Below, one piece after another: positions 1 through 8,475 of a DNA stretch of 64,000 nucleotides (the first letter of the stretch is position 1; each line of letters begins with the position of its first letter). This DNA comes from Pseudorhodoferax sp047601025 (GTDB taxonomy: Bacteria; Pseudomonadota; Gammaproteobacteria; Burkholderiales; Burkholderiaceae_C). Below the pieces are notes generated by a model, which did not search any database, had not been told where the DNA came from, and saw nothing but the letters and a program-made list of their open reading frames with translations. The position numbers and the translations under genes are program-made. The stretch is from assembly GCF_047601025.1 (NCBI RefSeq), contig NZ_JASGJZ010000001.1, forward strand, positions 1,674,001 through 1,738,000, written 5' to 3'.

Positions 1-1
1 G

Positions 2-121
2 GACGCGCCGTGGGCCGGCTTCCTGTCGCCGTTCCTGTTCTGGGACCTGATGCATCCGACCACCCAGGTGCACGGCGCGATCGGCACCGCGATGTTCACG
101 GCGCTGCTGACGCAGCGGTGA
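2..121 (+). CDS. SGNH/GDSL-type esterase, C-terminal end only
   Basis: The window opens inside a reading frame that runs 39 codons to a TGA at 119-121. The peptide contains FWDLMHPTTQVH, which matches the last conserved block of SGNH/GDSL hydrolases of the phospholipase/lecithinase type, where the Asp and His of the D-x-x-H-P-T motif complete the Ser-Asp-His triad. The start and the Ser and Gly/Asn blocks lie outside the window, so substrate and localisation cannot be judged. The stretch from 122 to 200 before the next gene holds nothing recognisable. Confidence 0.6.
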   Translation, partial: DAPWAGFLSPFLFWDLMHPTTQVHGAIGTAMFTALLTQR

Positions 122-200
122 GAAGCCGCGCGCGGCGCCCCCGCGCCGACACGCGGCGCCTGATGCGCCTCATCGGCCGGCCGCCCTCGCCGTGCCCGCG

Positions 201-629
201 TCAGCGGGGCGCCGCCCAGTCCGCCGTCACCGCGTAGGCCGGGGCGGCACCGGAGCGGCCGGCCGGCCCCAGCGGCACGGCCGTGACCGCGAGGTGCAGC
301 GCCTGGCCGGTGCGCCCGGCCCGCAGCAGGGCCGCCGGCACGCGCACCACGAAGGTGGCCGGCGCGCCGGGCGGATGCAGCGACCAGGCCGCCAGGCGCT
401 CCGCGCGCCCGGGCGGCGGCCCGGCCCGCAGCGTGGCCTGCAGCAGCACGGGCTGCGCGGCGCCGAGGGGTACCACGCGCACCTGCAGCAGCTCCGCCGA
501 GGGCGGCGCCGGCGGCAGCGGCAGCTCCGCCACCGGCACGGCCGCGCCCGGCGGCGGCAGGGACTGGGCGCCGGCCGCCAACGCACCGGCCAGCGCCAGC
601 GCCATGCACCCGCGCGCGCCGGCCCGCAT
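201..629 (-). CDS. small secreted protein encoded with tyrosinase
   Basis: A 142-aa protein whose start codon overlaps the tyrosinase stop (TGATG), so the two are almost certainly co-translated. The N-terminus (MRAGARGCMALALAGALAAGAQS) reads as a signal peptide. The rest is rich in Pro, Ala and Leu with beta-type segments such as LLQVRVVPLG and TFVVRVPAALL. I recognise no family. By position it could be an accessory or maturation partner of the tyrosinase, similar in role to the caddie proteins of Streptomyces melC operons, but it lacks the obvious His-rich copper-binding runs of MelC1, so this is only inference. Confidence 0.6.
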   Translation of the reverse strand: MRAGARGCMALALAGALAAGAQSLPPPGAAVPVAELPLPPAPPSAELLQVRVVPLGAAQPVLLQATLRAGPPPGRAERLAAWSLHPPGAPATFVVRVPAALLRAGRTGQALHLAVTAVPLGPAGRSGAAPAYAVTADWAAPR

Positions 630-2116
630 CACCGGCCCTGGCCCAGCGGGCGCGGTGCCGGCGCAAGGCTGTCGGCCAGCAGCAGTTCCAGGCCGCGGAT
701 CTGCAGCGTGCGCGTGCGGTCGGCCCGCGCCGTCCAGGGCACCGCCACCAGCTGCACGCCGACCGCGCCGCCCAGCGCCGCGCCGCCGGCGCGCAGGCGC
801 TGCAGCGTGGCGCCCAGATCCACCATGAAGGCCGCGTTCGCCGCCGCCGCGCCGTGGCCCTGGTGCGCGGCATGCGCCTGGGGATCGTGGAAGAACGCGA
901 AGCTGCCGGCGAACTGCGGCACCTGCGTGCCGGTGTCCGGCCCGGCGCCCGGCAGGTCGACGTAGACCCGCACGAAGAACTCCCCGGAAGGCGGCTGCTC
1001 GGCCGGCTCGACGCGCAGCAGCAGCCGTTCGCGCCCGGCGCGGCTGGCACCGGCCAGCGCGGGTGCGTCGGCCACCTCCAGCACCGGGCTGGCCGCCGCG
1101 CCCACCGGCACCTGCAGCGCCCCCGTGCGCGCCAGCACGCGCCGGCGCTGCAGTTCCACGTGGCCGCCTTCCTGCAGCAGCCGGCGCAGCGCCGCCTCGT
1201 CGGGGATCTCCAGCGGCCGCAGGCGCCGCGGGCAGCTGGTGAACGGATCGCTGTCGAAGCGGTAGCTGAGCAGCGGCGCCAGGTTCATCGCGCCGACGGT
1301 GACGTTCTGCACCAGCGCCCCGTGGCGGTCCGCGAACATGCCCGCGAGGCTCAGCCCGGTCCAGGCCGGATCGTCGGTGTTGGCATGGCCCTGTACGCCG
1401 TTCCACTCCCACCACACGCGCTCGATCATGTTGTGGTGCATCCAGAAGACCGGGTCGCGCGGCGACTGGAAGTTGTTCATCACGCCGCCGACGAAGCCGT
1501 GCACGCTGTTGTGCGGCGTGCCCTCCAGCGGCCCGTAGCCGACCGGCGGCCGCAGCGCGGCGGCCGGGCTGCTGGCGAACAGCGCGAAGTTCGGCTCGTC
1601 CAGGATGTCCTGCATCACGCCCGGGCCGACGGCATCGTCCGGCAGCGCCGCCGGGGGCACGCCGCTGCGCCCCGGCGCGAACAGCGGGTTGCCGGCATCG
1701 CCGAGGAAGGGCGCCGGGATCTGGCGCTGGCAGGTCCAGTTCCAGTAGGGCAGCGCGAAGTCCTGCGCGCCGGTCAGCTCGCGGCAGATCTGCTCGAAGT
1801 ACAGCAGGTAGGCGCGGTGCCACGGCAGGAAGAACCAGTTGCCGTGCGGGCAGTGGTCGAAGTGGATCTGCGCCTGGGCGTTCCAGCTGCGGCGGTCGCT
1901 GGCCGGCAGCGCCTTCATCGCGGCGACGGCGGCGCGGTAAGTTTCGACGATGGGATCGTTGGCCGCCAGCGTGCGCAGGCTGCGGCGGACCGGGCGGTTG
2001 CGGATGCGCTCCAGCAGCGCCTCGCAGCCGCCCAGCGCGAGCGGCGCCGCGCCGAGCGCCGCGATCTGGCCGAGCCGGTGCAGCGCGGCACGCCGGTGCA
2101 TGGGGGGTGGACGCAT
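629..2116 (-). CDS. tyrosinase / polyphenol oxidase, exported, lipoprotein-like
   Basis: A 495-aa type-3 copper protein that would hydroxylate monophenols and oxidise o-diphenols to quinones. The CuA site is visible around residues 85-108 (H-F-D-H-C-P-H-G then FLPWHRAYLLYFE). The CuB site is visible as TPHNSVHGF followed by DPVFWMHHNMIERVWWEW. The N-terminus has paired arginines (MHRRAALHRLG), a short hydrophobic run and LALGGC, which fits a lipobox with Cys31, suggesting export and lipid anchoring. The ATG at 2116 has a good Shine-Dalgarno (AGGAGA) just upstream. The Cys and His between the copper ligands (HCPH) resemble other bacterial tyrosinases. It lies 116 bp downstream of a GMC oxidoreductase on the same strand and overlaps a small secreted protein gene. 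Confidence 0.9.
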   Translation of the reverse strand: MRPPPMHRRAALHRLGQIAALGAAPLALGGCEALLERIRNRPVRRSLRTLAANDPIVETYRAAVAAMKALPASDRRSWNAQAQIHFDHCPHGNWFFLPWHRAYLLYFEQICRELTGAQDFALPYWNWTCQRQIPAPFLGDAGNPLFAPGRSGVPPAALPDDAVGPGVMQDILDEPNFALFASSPAAALRPPVGYGPLEGTPHNSVHGFVGGVMNNFQSPRDPVFWMHHNMIERVWWEWNGVQGHANTDDPAWTGLSLAGMFADRHGALVQNVTVGAMNLAPLLSYRFDSDPFTSCPRRLRPLEIPDEAALRRLLQEGGHVELQRRRVLARTGALQVPVGAAASPVLEVADAPALAGASRAGRERLLLRVEPAEQPPSGEFFVRVYVDLPGAGPDTGTQVPQFAGSFAFFHDPQAHAAHQGHGAAAANAAFMVDLGATLQRLRAGGAALGGAVGVQLVAVPWTARADRTRTLQIRGLELLLADSLAPAPRPLGQGR

Positions 2117-2232
2117 GGGGTTCTCCTGGCGCGGGCGGTCGCCGGCCTTCCCCAACTTAGGCCGCAGCGGGGCCCGCCGCAAGCGCCGCGCGCACCGGCA
2201 TCCCCCATGTTGCGGACGCCGGCGCGGCCAGC

Positions 2233-3882
2233 CTAGGCGGCCGCCTCCCGCACCCAGGCCGCGGCCTTCTCCGCGATCATCAGCGTCGGGCTGTTGGTGT
2301 TGCCGCTGGTGATCGCCGGCATGGCGCCGGCGTCGACCACGCGCAGGCCCGCGACCCGGCCGCCGCGGCCGTCGCGCACGCGCAGCCGGCTGTCGAGCAC
2401 GGCCTGCGGGTCGCCGTCGCCGCCCATCGCGGTCGTGCCGACCGGGTGGAAGATCGTCGTCGCGATGTCGCCGGCCAGGCGCGCCAGGTCTTCGTCGCTC
2501 TGGTACTGCGGGCCGGGCTTGAATTCCTCGGGCCGGTACTTGGCCAGCGCCGGCTGGGCCGCGATGCGGCGCGTGACGCGCAGCGAATCGGCGGCGACCC
2601 GGCGGTCCTCCTCGGTGCTCAGGTAGTTGGGCGCGATGGCCGGCGCGTCGGCGAAGCGCGGGCTCCTGATGCGCACGCTGCCGCGGCTCGTGGGGTTCAG
2701 GTTGCAGACGCTGGCGGTGAACGCCGGGAAGCTGTGCAGCGGCTCGCCGAAGGCGTCCAGCGACAGCGGCTGCACGTGGTACTGGATGTTGGCGTGCGGC
2801 CGGCCGGGGTCGCTGCGCGTGAACGCGCCGAGCTGCGAGGGCGCCATGCTCATCGGGCCGCTGCGCGACAGCAGGTACTCCAGCCCGATGCGCGCCTTGC
2901 CCAGCAGCGAGGAGGCCAGCACGTTCAGCGTGGGCGCGCCGGCGATCTTGTAGACGGCGCGGATCTGCAGGTGGTCCTGCAGGTTCTCGCCGACACCGGG
3001 CAGGTCGGCCTGCACCGCGATGCCGTGCCGCTGCAGCAGCGCGCCGGGCCCGATGCCCGACAGCTGCAGCAGCTGCGGCGAGCCGATGCTGCCGGCGCAC
3101 AGCAGCACCTCGCGCGTGGCGCGGGCGGTGACCAGCTCGCCGCCGGTCCAGACCTCGGCGCCGGTGCAGCGCAGGCGGCCGTCGCCCTGGCGCTCCAGCA
3201 GCAGCCGCGCCACCTGGCCGCCGGTCCACAGCTCGAAGTTCGGCCGGCCGTAGCAGGTCGGCCGCAGGAAGGCCTTGGCCGTGTTCCAGCGCCAGCCGGC
3301 CTTCTGGTTGACCTGGAAGTAGCCCACGCCCTCGTTGTCGCCGCGGTTGAAGTCGGCCGAATGCGGGATGCCGGCCTGCTGGGCGGCGGCCGCGAACGCA
3401 TCCAGGATGTCCCAGCGCAGGCGCTGCTTCTCCACGCGCCACTCGCCGCCGGCGCCATGGAGCTCGTCGGCGCCCAGGTAGTGGTCCTCGTGCTGACGGA
3501 AGGCCGGCAGCACGTTCTGCCAGCGCCAGGTGTCGTCGCCGGTGGCGGCGGCCCAGCCCTCGTAGTCGCGCGCCTGGCCGCGCATGTAGATCATGCCGTT
3601 GATGGACGAGCAGCCGCCCAGCGTCTTGCCGCGCGGGTAGCGCAGCGTGCGGCCGTTCAGGCCGGCGTCGGGTTCGGTCTGGTAGAGCCAGTCGGTGCGC
3701 GGGTTGCCGATGCAGTACAGGTAGCCCACGGGGATGTGGATCCAGTGGTAGTCGTCCTTGCCGCCGGCCTCGACCAGCAGCACGCGCCGGGAAGGGTCCC
3801 GGCTCAGCCGGTTGGCCATCAGGCTGCCGGCCGTGCCGGCGCCGATCACGATGTAGTCGAAGGTGGTGTCGCCGCTGCCCAT
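2233..3882 (-). CDS. GMC-family FAD-dependent oxidoreductase (choline dehydrogenase-like)
   Basis: A 549-aa flavoprotein of the glucose-methanol-choline family. The N-terminal dinucleotide-binding motif is VIGAGTAGS near residues 12-20, followed by the second GMC signature (GKTLGGCSSINGMIYMRG). The C-terminal catalytic block contains HPVGTTAMG and SGNTNSPTLMIAEKAA, giving the His/Asn pair that oxidises an alcohol. There is no signal peptide, so the enzyme is probably cytoplasmic. The ATG at 3882 is preceded by AGGAGA. A LysR-type gene is divergent. The substrate is unknown; choline, aromatic or long-chain alcohols are all possible. Proximity to tyrosinase suggests aromatic alcohol metabolism, but that is inference. 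Confidence 0.9.
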   Translation of the reverse strand: MGSGDTTFDYIVIGAGTAGSLMANRLSRDPSRRVLLVEAGGKDDYHWIHIPVGYLYCIGNPRTDWLYQTEPDAGLNGRTLRYPRGKTLGGCSSINGMIYMRGQARDYEGWAAATGDDTWRWQNVLPAFRQHEDHYLGADELHGAGGEWRVEKQRLRWDILDAFAAAAQQAGIPHSADFNRGDNEGVGYFQVNQKAGWRWNTAKAFLRPTCYGRPNFELWTGGQVARLLLERQGDGRLRCTGAEVWTGGELVTARATREVLLCAGSIGSPQLLQLSGIGPGALLQRHGIAVQADLPGVGENLQDHLQIRAVYKIAGAPTLNVLASSLLGKARIGLEYLLSRSGPMSMAPSQLGAFTRSDPGRPHANIQYHVQPLSLDAFGEPLHSFPAFTASVCNLNPTSRGSVRIRSPRFADAPAIAPNYLSTEEDRRVAADSLRVTRRIAAQPALAKYRPEEFKPGPQYQSDEDLARLAGDIATTIFHPVGTTAMGGDGDPQAVLDSRLRVRDGRGGRVAGLRVVDAGAMPAITSGNTNSPTLMIAEKAAAWVREAAA

Positions 3883-3892
3883 GCATCTGTCT

Positions 3893-3920
3893 CCTGCGGC
3901 GCGCAGTGTCGCGCCGCAGG
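3893..3920. promoter_or_regulatory. perfect 11-bp inverted repeat between GMC and LysR genes
   Basis: CCTGCGGCGCG, six bases (CAGTGT), then CGCGCCGCAGG: a perfect 11-bp dyad in the divergent intergenic region. Its edge overlaps the Shine-Dalgarno of the GMC gene (complement of CTCCT at 3891-3895). It could be a LysR operator, or a hairpin in the GMC leader that masks the ribosome-binding site. Confidence 0.45.
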
Positions 3921-3969
3921 GCGCCGGGTGCCAATGAGTTCTGCGCCCGCTGGTATAAGCGCGGCAAAT

Positions 3970-4881
3970 ATGAACCCCGCCCTGCTCGACCTGCCGGCCC
4001 TGCGCGCCTTCGTCACCGTGGCGCGCGAGGGCAGCGTGTCGCGGGCGGCCGCGCGGCTGCACCGCACGCAGCCGGCGCTGAGCCTGCAGCTGCGCAAGCT
4101 GGCCGAGGCCACCGGGCTGGTGCTGTTCCAGCGCGGCGCGCACGGCATGGCGCTGTCGGCCGACGGCGCCGCGCTGCTGCAGCTGGCCGAACGCGCGCTG
4201 GCCGCGGCCGACGACTTCGCGCGCGCGGTGGAGCGGCTGCACGGCAGCACGCGCGGCCTGCTGCGCATCGGCACCATCCTCGACCCCACGTTCCTGCGGC
4301 TGGGCGACTGGCTGGGCGCGCTGGTGCGCATGGCGCCGCAGGTCGACACCGAGCTGCGCCACGGCATCAGCGGCAGCGTGCTGGCACAGCTGCAGCAGGA
4401 CCGGCTCGACGTGTGCTTCTACCTGAGCCCCGGCTTGGCGGCGACCGAGGCGCTGCGGCCCGCGCTGGCCGCGCGCACGCTCACGCGCTTCGACTACCGC
4501 GTGGTGGCGCCCGCCGGCTGGGGCCCGCAGGTGACGGGGCGCGACTGGGAGGGACTGGCTACGCTGCCCTGGGTGGAGACGCCGCCGGAATCGGCGCACC
4601 ACCGCCTGCTGCAGGGCGTGTTCGGCCCGCGCGGCCTGGCGCCGCCGCGCGCGGCCCTGGTGGACCAGGAGGCCTCGATGCTGGACCTGGTCAAGTCCGG
4701 CGTGGGGCTGTCCCTGGTGCGCGACGCCATCGCCATCCGCGAGAGCCAGACGCACGGCCTGGCCGTGGCCGACCGGGTGCGCATCGCCTGCGAGCTGCAG
4801 TTCGTGTGCCTGGCGCAGCGGCGGGACGAGGCCGTGGTGCAGGCGGCCTGGCAGGCGCTGGAGCAGGTGTGGGGGCATTGA
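3970..4881 (+). CDS. LysR-family transcriptional regulator
   Basis: A 303-aa LysR protein. The winged-helix HTH lies at about residues 7-66 (LRAFVTVAREGSVSRAAARL, then RTQPALSLQLRKLA), followed by the periplasmic-binding-like effector domain. It is divergent from the GMC oxidoreductase and is its likely regulator, since LysR genes usually control the adjacent divergent gene. A possible -10 element TATAAG sits at 3954-3959, only about ten bases before the ATG, so the transcript may have little or no leader. The 4882-5107 stretch downstream holds no gene. Confidence 0.9.
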   Translation: MNPALLDLPALRAFVTVAREGSVSRAAARLHRTQPALSLQLRKLAEATGLVLFQRGAHGMALSADGAALLQLAERALAAADDFARAVERLHGSTRGLLRIGTILDPTFLRLGDWLGALVRMAPQVDTELRHGISGSVLAQLQQDRLDVCFYLSPGLAATEALRPALAARTLTRFDYRVVAPAGWGPQVTGRDWEGLATLPWVETPPESAHHRLLQGVFGPRGLAPPRAALVDQEASMLDLVKSGVGLSLVRDAIAIRESQTHGLAVADRVRIACELQFVCLAQRRDEAVVQAAWQALEQVWGH

Positions 4882-5107
4882 GCCCCCGACCCGACGCTGG
4901 CGCGGCGCCGGCCATGGCCGTCAGGCAATAGGCAGCGCATCACGCCCCCAACCCGCGCGTCCTCGCCGCGGGCACCGCCGGATGTGCTTGGCAAAAACAG
5001 CGAAAAATTCACGGTGGACGGTCTATGCTGTCACGGGTGAACGGGCCACTGCGGGATGTACCGCACGGCCCGGCGCATCACCCAGGCACAGACCACAGGA
5101 GGCACGC

Positions 5108-5824
5108 ATGTCAGTTTTCAAGAGGTTCTCGGCGCGCAGCGCCATTGCCGCGCTGGCACTGGCCGGCACGGTGCAGGCCGCGCCGATCAGCCTGGGCTCG
5201 CTCGGCAATGCCGATTCCAGCTTCGGCAGCGAAACCGTCACACGCGACAGCATCACCGGGCTGGAGTGGCTGGACCTGGGCCTGACCAGCGCCTACTCCT
5301 ACGACGGCATCAGCACCCTGATGAGCGCCGGCGGCACGTTCGAGGGCTGGCGCGTGGCCACGCGCACCGAAGTGAACGCGATGGTGGCCCATGCCGGCCT
5401 GGTCGGCCTGACCGGATCGGCGGCGCAGGATGCATTCGACAACCTGGTCGCGCTGTTCAACGGCCAGGTGGACGACGTGGCGGGCGTGGGCTGCGTCCTG
5501 GTACTGGAAGGCATCGCCGAGCCCGGCACCGCCGGACCGCCGGCCTCCCACGGCCTGGCCGGCATCGGCGTCGACCGCTACCCGCAGAACGGCGCCGCCT
5601 GCGGCAATGTGGAGCCGGGCAGCGAGTTCATCACCAGCCTCCCGGTGGCGGAGTTGCTGGAGATCGCCGACACCACCACCGTGAACGACCACAACGCCAG
5701 CAGCCCGATCACCGTGGGCGGCATCTTCCTGGTTCGCCCAACCGCCGTGCCCGAGCCGCAGAGCATCGCGCTGCTGGCATTGGCACTGGCCGCGGCCGCG
5801 GGGCTGCGCCGGTCACGCCGGTGA
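5108..5824 (+). CDS. PEP-CTERM anchored exported protein
   Basis: A 238-aa protein with a signal peptide (FSARSAIAALALAGTVQAA) and a C-terminal VPEPQSIALLALALAAA followed by RRSRR. This is the PEP-CTERM sorting signal: Pro-Glu-Pro, a hydrophobic helix and a basic tail. It should be exported and processed by an exosortase, a system linked to exopolysaccharide in betaproteobacteria. The body contains GLEWLDLGLTSAYSYD and GWRVATRTEV, typical of a repeat-containing PEP-CTERM family that begins SITGLEWLDL. AGGAGG lies six bases before the ATG. No exosortase gene is in this window. Confidence 0.85.
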   Translation: MSVFKRFSARSAIAALALAGTVQAAPISLGSLGNADSSFGSETVTRDSITGLEWLDLGLTSAYSYDGISTLMSAGGTFEGWRVATRTEVNAMVAHAGLVGLTGSAAQDAFDNLVALFNGQVDDVAGVGCVLVLEGIAEPGTAGPPASHGLAGIGVDRYPQNGAACGNVEPGSEFITSLPVAELLEIADTTTVNDHNASSPITVGGIFLVRPTAVPEPQSIALLALALAAAAGLRRSRR

Positions 5825-5869
5825 CCTGGAGCCGCCCGCAGGCGCCCCGTTGAGGACCGCCAGGCTGCG

Positions 5870-6802
5870 TCAGGCGCCGAAGCCGTCGGCGAAGGCCTGC
5901 CGCAGGTAAGCCACGAAGGCTTCCACCGCGCGCGGAACGTAGGGCGCGTAGGGCCGGATCGCGTAGAGCGTCTCGCTGAAGGGGCCCTCGACCTTCCAGT
6001 CCGGCAGCACCTGCTGCAGCTGGCCGGCGCGCAACGCGGCCTGGGCGCTGAAATCGGGCACCAGCGCGATGCCCAGGCCGGCCAGCGCGGCGTCGCGCAG
6101 CGCCTCGCTGTTGTTGGCCGCGAAGGCGCCGGCCACCGGCACCACCACGCGCGCGCCGCCGCGCAGCAGCGTCCAGCCCGCCACCTGGCCGGCGCGCGGA
6201 TAGTGCAGGCAGTCGTGCGCGCGCAGCACATCCGGATCGGCCGGCACGCCGCGCCGGCGCAGGTAGGCGCGGCTGGCCACCAGCAGCGAACGCGTGGGCG
6301 CCAGCCGCCAGGCCACGTGCGTCTCGGGCGGTGCGGCGGTGTGGCGCACGGCGAGGTCGAAGCCTTCCACGGCCAGCGTGCGCAGGCCGTCGGAGAGATC
6401 GAGCTCCAGCCGCACCTGCGGGTGCGCGCGCAGGAAGTCGGGCAGGCGCGGCACCAGCTGCTGGCGCGCGAAGGCCACCGGCGCCGTCACGCGCAGCAGG
6501 CCCTGCGGCGCGTCCGCCAGGTCGCGCACGGCGGCGAAGCTCTGCTGGATCTGCGCGAAGGCGCCGCGCGTGCCGTCGGCCAGGCGCTGGCCGGCCTCGG
6601 TCAGCCGCACGCTGCGGGTGGTGCGCTGCACCAGCGGCACGCCGGCGGCGCGCTCCAGCTCGGCGATGCGCTGGCTCATCGCGGCCTTGCTGATGCCCAG
6701 CCGCGCCGCGGCGGCGGTGAAGCTGCCATGCTCGCCCAGCACCGCCAGCGCGTGCAGCGTGCTCCAGAGCGCGTCGGCTTTTTCGGATTGCATGGGATGC
6801 AT
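5870..6802 (-). CDS. LysR-family transcriptional regulator (divergent from mmsA)
   Basis: A 310-aa LysR regulator with HTH near residues 12-70 (ALAVLGEHGSFTAAAARLGI, then SKAAMSQRIAELERAAG) and the usual effector domain. It resembles the DsdC/AaeR-like group with a VRHTAAPPETHVAWRL segment. It is divergent from mmsA and probably controls it. Two starts are possible (6802 or 6793). A perfect inverted repeat at 6801-6822 covers the first, so the second may be used, or the gene may be autoregulated there. Confidence 0.88.
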   Translation of the reverse strand: MHPMQSEKADALWSTLHALAVLGEHGSFTAAAARLGISKAAMSQRIAELERAAGVPLVQRTTRSVRLTEAGQRLADGTRGAFAQIQQSFAAVRDLADAPQGLLRVTAPVAFARQQLVPRLPDFLRAHPQVRLELDLSDGLRTLAVEGFDLAVRHTAAPPETHVAWRLAPTRSLLVASRAYLRRRGVPADPDVLRAHDCLHYPRAGQVAGWTLLRGGARVVVPVAGAFAANNSEALRDAALAGLGIALVPDFSAQAALRAGQLQQVLPDWKVEGPFSETLYAIRPYAPYVPRAVEAFVAYLRQAFADGFGA

Positions 6803-6822
6803 TGTTCACCATGACGAACAAT
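6801..6822. promoter_or_regulatory. probable LysR operator in the mmsA divergent promoter
   Basis: ATTGTTC, eight bases, GAACAAT: a perfect 7-bp inverted repeat in the short gap between the LysR gene and mmsA. Its interrupted dyad form (T-n11-A type) fits LysR recognition sites. It overlaps the first possible start codon of the regulator. Confidence 0.5.
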
Positions 6823-6900
6823 CAGTTCAGGCCGCTTGGCTGTACAAGGCCGGCGCGTGTTCCTAGACTGCCGGCCTCATCCCCTTCGAGCGAGACACCC

Positions 6901-8433
6901 ATGCAGCGCGACCTGCCCGCCACCCCCGCCTACACCGACAGCGCCGAAGTGGCGCACTTCATCGCCGGCCAGCCCACCCCCGGCGTGGGCCAGCGCACGC
7001 AGGCCGTGTTCAACCCGGCCCTCGGCACCGAGGCGCGCCGCCTGCGCCTGGCCGAGCGCGCCGACGTGGACGCCGCCGTCGCGGCGGCCCAGGCCGCCTT
7101 CCCGGCCTGGGCCGACACGCCGCCGATCCGCCGCGCGCGCGTGCTGCTGAAGTTCCTGGAGCTGGTCAACCAGCGCAAGGACGAACTGGCCGCGATGATC
7201 ACGGCCGAGCACGGCAAGGTGTTCACCGACGCGCAGGGCGAGGTCTCGCGCGGCATCGACATCATCGAGTTCGCCTGCGGCGTGCCGCAGCTGCTCAAGG
7301 GCGACTTCACCGACCAGGTCTCCACCGGCATCGACAACTGGACGCTGCGCCAGCCGCTGGGCGTGGTGGCCGGCATCACGCCGTTCAACTTCCCGGTGAT
7401 GGTGCCGATGTGGATGTTCCCGGTGGCCATCGCCGCGGGCAACACCTTCGTGCTCAAGCCCAGCGAGCGCGACCCCTCGCCCTCGCTGTTCATCGCGCAG
7501 CTGCTGCAGCAGGCCGGCCTGCCGGACGGCGTGTTCAACGTGGTGCAGGGCGACAAGGTCGCCGTCGACGCGCTGCTGGAGCACCCGGACGTCAAGGCCG
7601 TCAGCTTCGTCGGCTCCACGCCGATCGCGCAATACATCTACGAGACCGGCGCGCGCCACGGCAAGCGCGTGCAGGCCCTGGGCGGCGCCAAGAACCACAT
7701 GGTGGTGATGCCCGACGCCGACATCGACCAGGCCGTGGACGCGCTGGTCGGCGCCGGCTACGGCTCGGCCGGCGAGCGCTGCATGGCGATCTCGGTCGCG
7801 GTGCTGGTCGGCGACGCGGCCGACAAGGTGGTGCCGCTGCTGGCCGAGCGCGCGAAGAAGCTGGTCGTCAAGAACGGCATGGAGCTGGACGCCGAGATGG
7901 GCCCGATCGTGACCCGGCAGGCGCTGGAGCGCATCGAGGGCTACATCGCGACCGGCGTCGAGGAAGGCGCCGAGCTGGTGGTGGACGGCCGCAACTTCCA
8001 GGTGCCGGGCCACGCGCAGGGCTTCTTCACGGGTGGCACGCTGTTCGACAAGGTGACGCCCGAGATGCGCATCTACAGGGAAGAGATCTTCGGCCCGGTG
8101 CTGGCCTGCGTGCGCGTGCCCGACTTCGCGGCGGCGGTGGACCTGATCAACCGGCACGAGTTCGGCAACGGCACGGCCTGCTTCACGCGCGACGGCAACG
8201 TGGCGCGCGAGTTCGCGCGGCGCATCCAGGTCGGCATGGTCGGCATCAACGTGCCGATCCCGGTGCCGATGGCCTGGCACGGCTTCGGCGGCTGGAAGAA
8301 GAGCCTGTTCGGCGACATGCACGCCTACGGCGAGGAGGGCGTGCGCTTCTACACCAAGCAGAAGTCCATCATGCAGCGCTGGCCGGAGAGCATCGGCAAG
8401 GGTGCCGAGTTCGTGATGCCGACAGCCAAGTGA
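6901..8433 (+). CDS. mmsA: CoA-acylating methylmalonate-semialdehyde dehydrogenase
   Basis: A 510-aa aldehyde dehydrogenase superfamily enzyme. It converts (methyl)malonate semialdehyde plus CoA and NAD+ to propionyl-/acetyl-CoA in valine, beta-alanine and inositol breakdown. Diagnostic segments are GVVAGITPFNFPVMVPMWMFP, the NAD-binding FVGSTPIAQYIYETG, and the catalytic cysteine in GSAGERCMAIS (Cys294). The MmsA-type GERCMA context and the C-terminal KKSLFGDMHAYG separate it from ordinary ALDHs. Length matches the family (about 500). The other valine-pathway genes (mmsB, hydroxyisobutyryl-CoA hydrolase) are not adjacent, although a crotonase paralogue follows convergently. Confidence 0.93.
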   Translation: MQRDLPATPAYTDSAEVAHFIAGQPTPGVGQRTQAVFNPALGTEARRLRLAERADVDAAVAAAQAAFPAWADTPPIRRARVLLKFLELVNQRKDELAAMITAEHGKVFTDAQGEVSRGIDIIEFACGVPQLLKGDFTDQVSTGIDNWTLRQPLGVVAGITPFNFPVMVPMWMFPVAIAAGNTFVLKPSERDPSPSLFIAQLLQQAGLPDGVFNVVQGDKVAVDALLEHPDVKAVSFVGSTPIAQYIYETGARHGKRVQALGGAKNHMVVMPDADIDQAVDALVGAGYGSAGERCMAISVAVLVGDAADKVVPLLAERAKKLVVKNGMELDAEMGPIVTRQALERIEGYIATGVEEGAELVVDGRNFQVPGHAQGFFTGGTLFDKVTPEMRIYREEIFGPVLACVRVPDFAAAVDLINRHEFGNGTACFTRDGNVAREFARRIQVGMVGINVPIPVPMAWHGFGGWKKSLFGDMHAYGEEGVRFYTKQKSIMQRWPESIGKGAEFVMPTAK

Positions 8434-8475
8434 CGCGGGCGGCGCGGCGCCGGCCCGCGACGGCCCGCGCGCGGC

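Noticed and set aside
192..4931. Several long open frames on the plus strand opposite tyrosinase and the GMC gene, and out of frame with LysR
   Set aside because: They are by-products of very high GC; their translations are Arg/Ala/Gly-rich without conserved motifs, while the opposite or alternative frame carries clear families.
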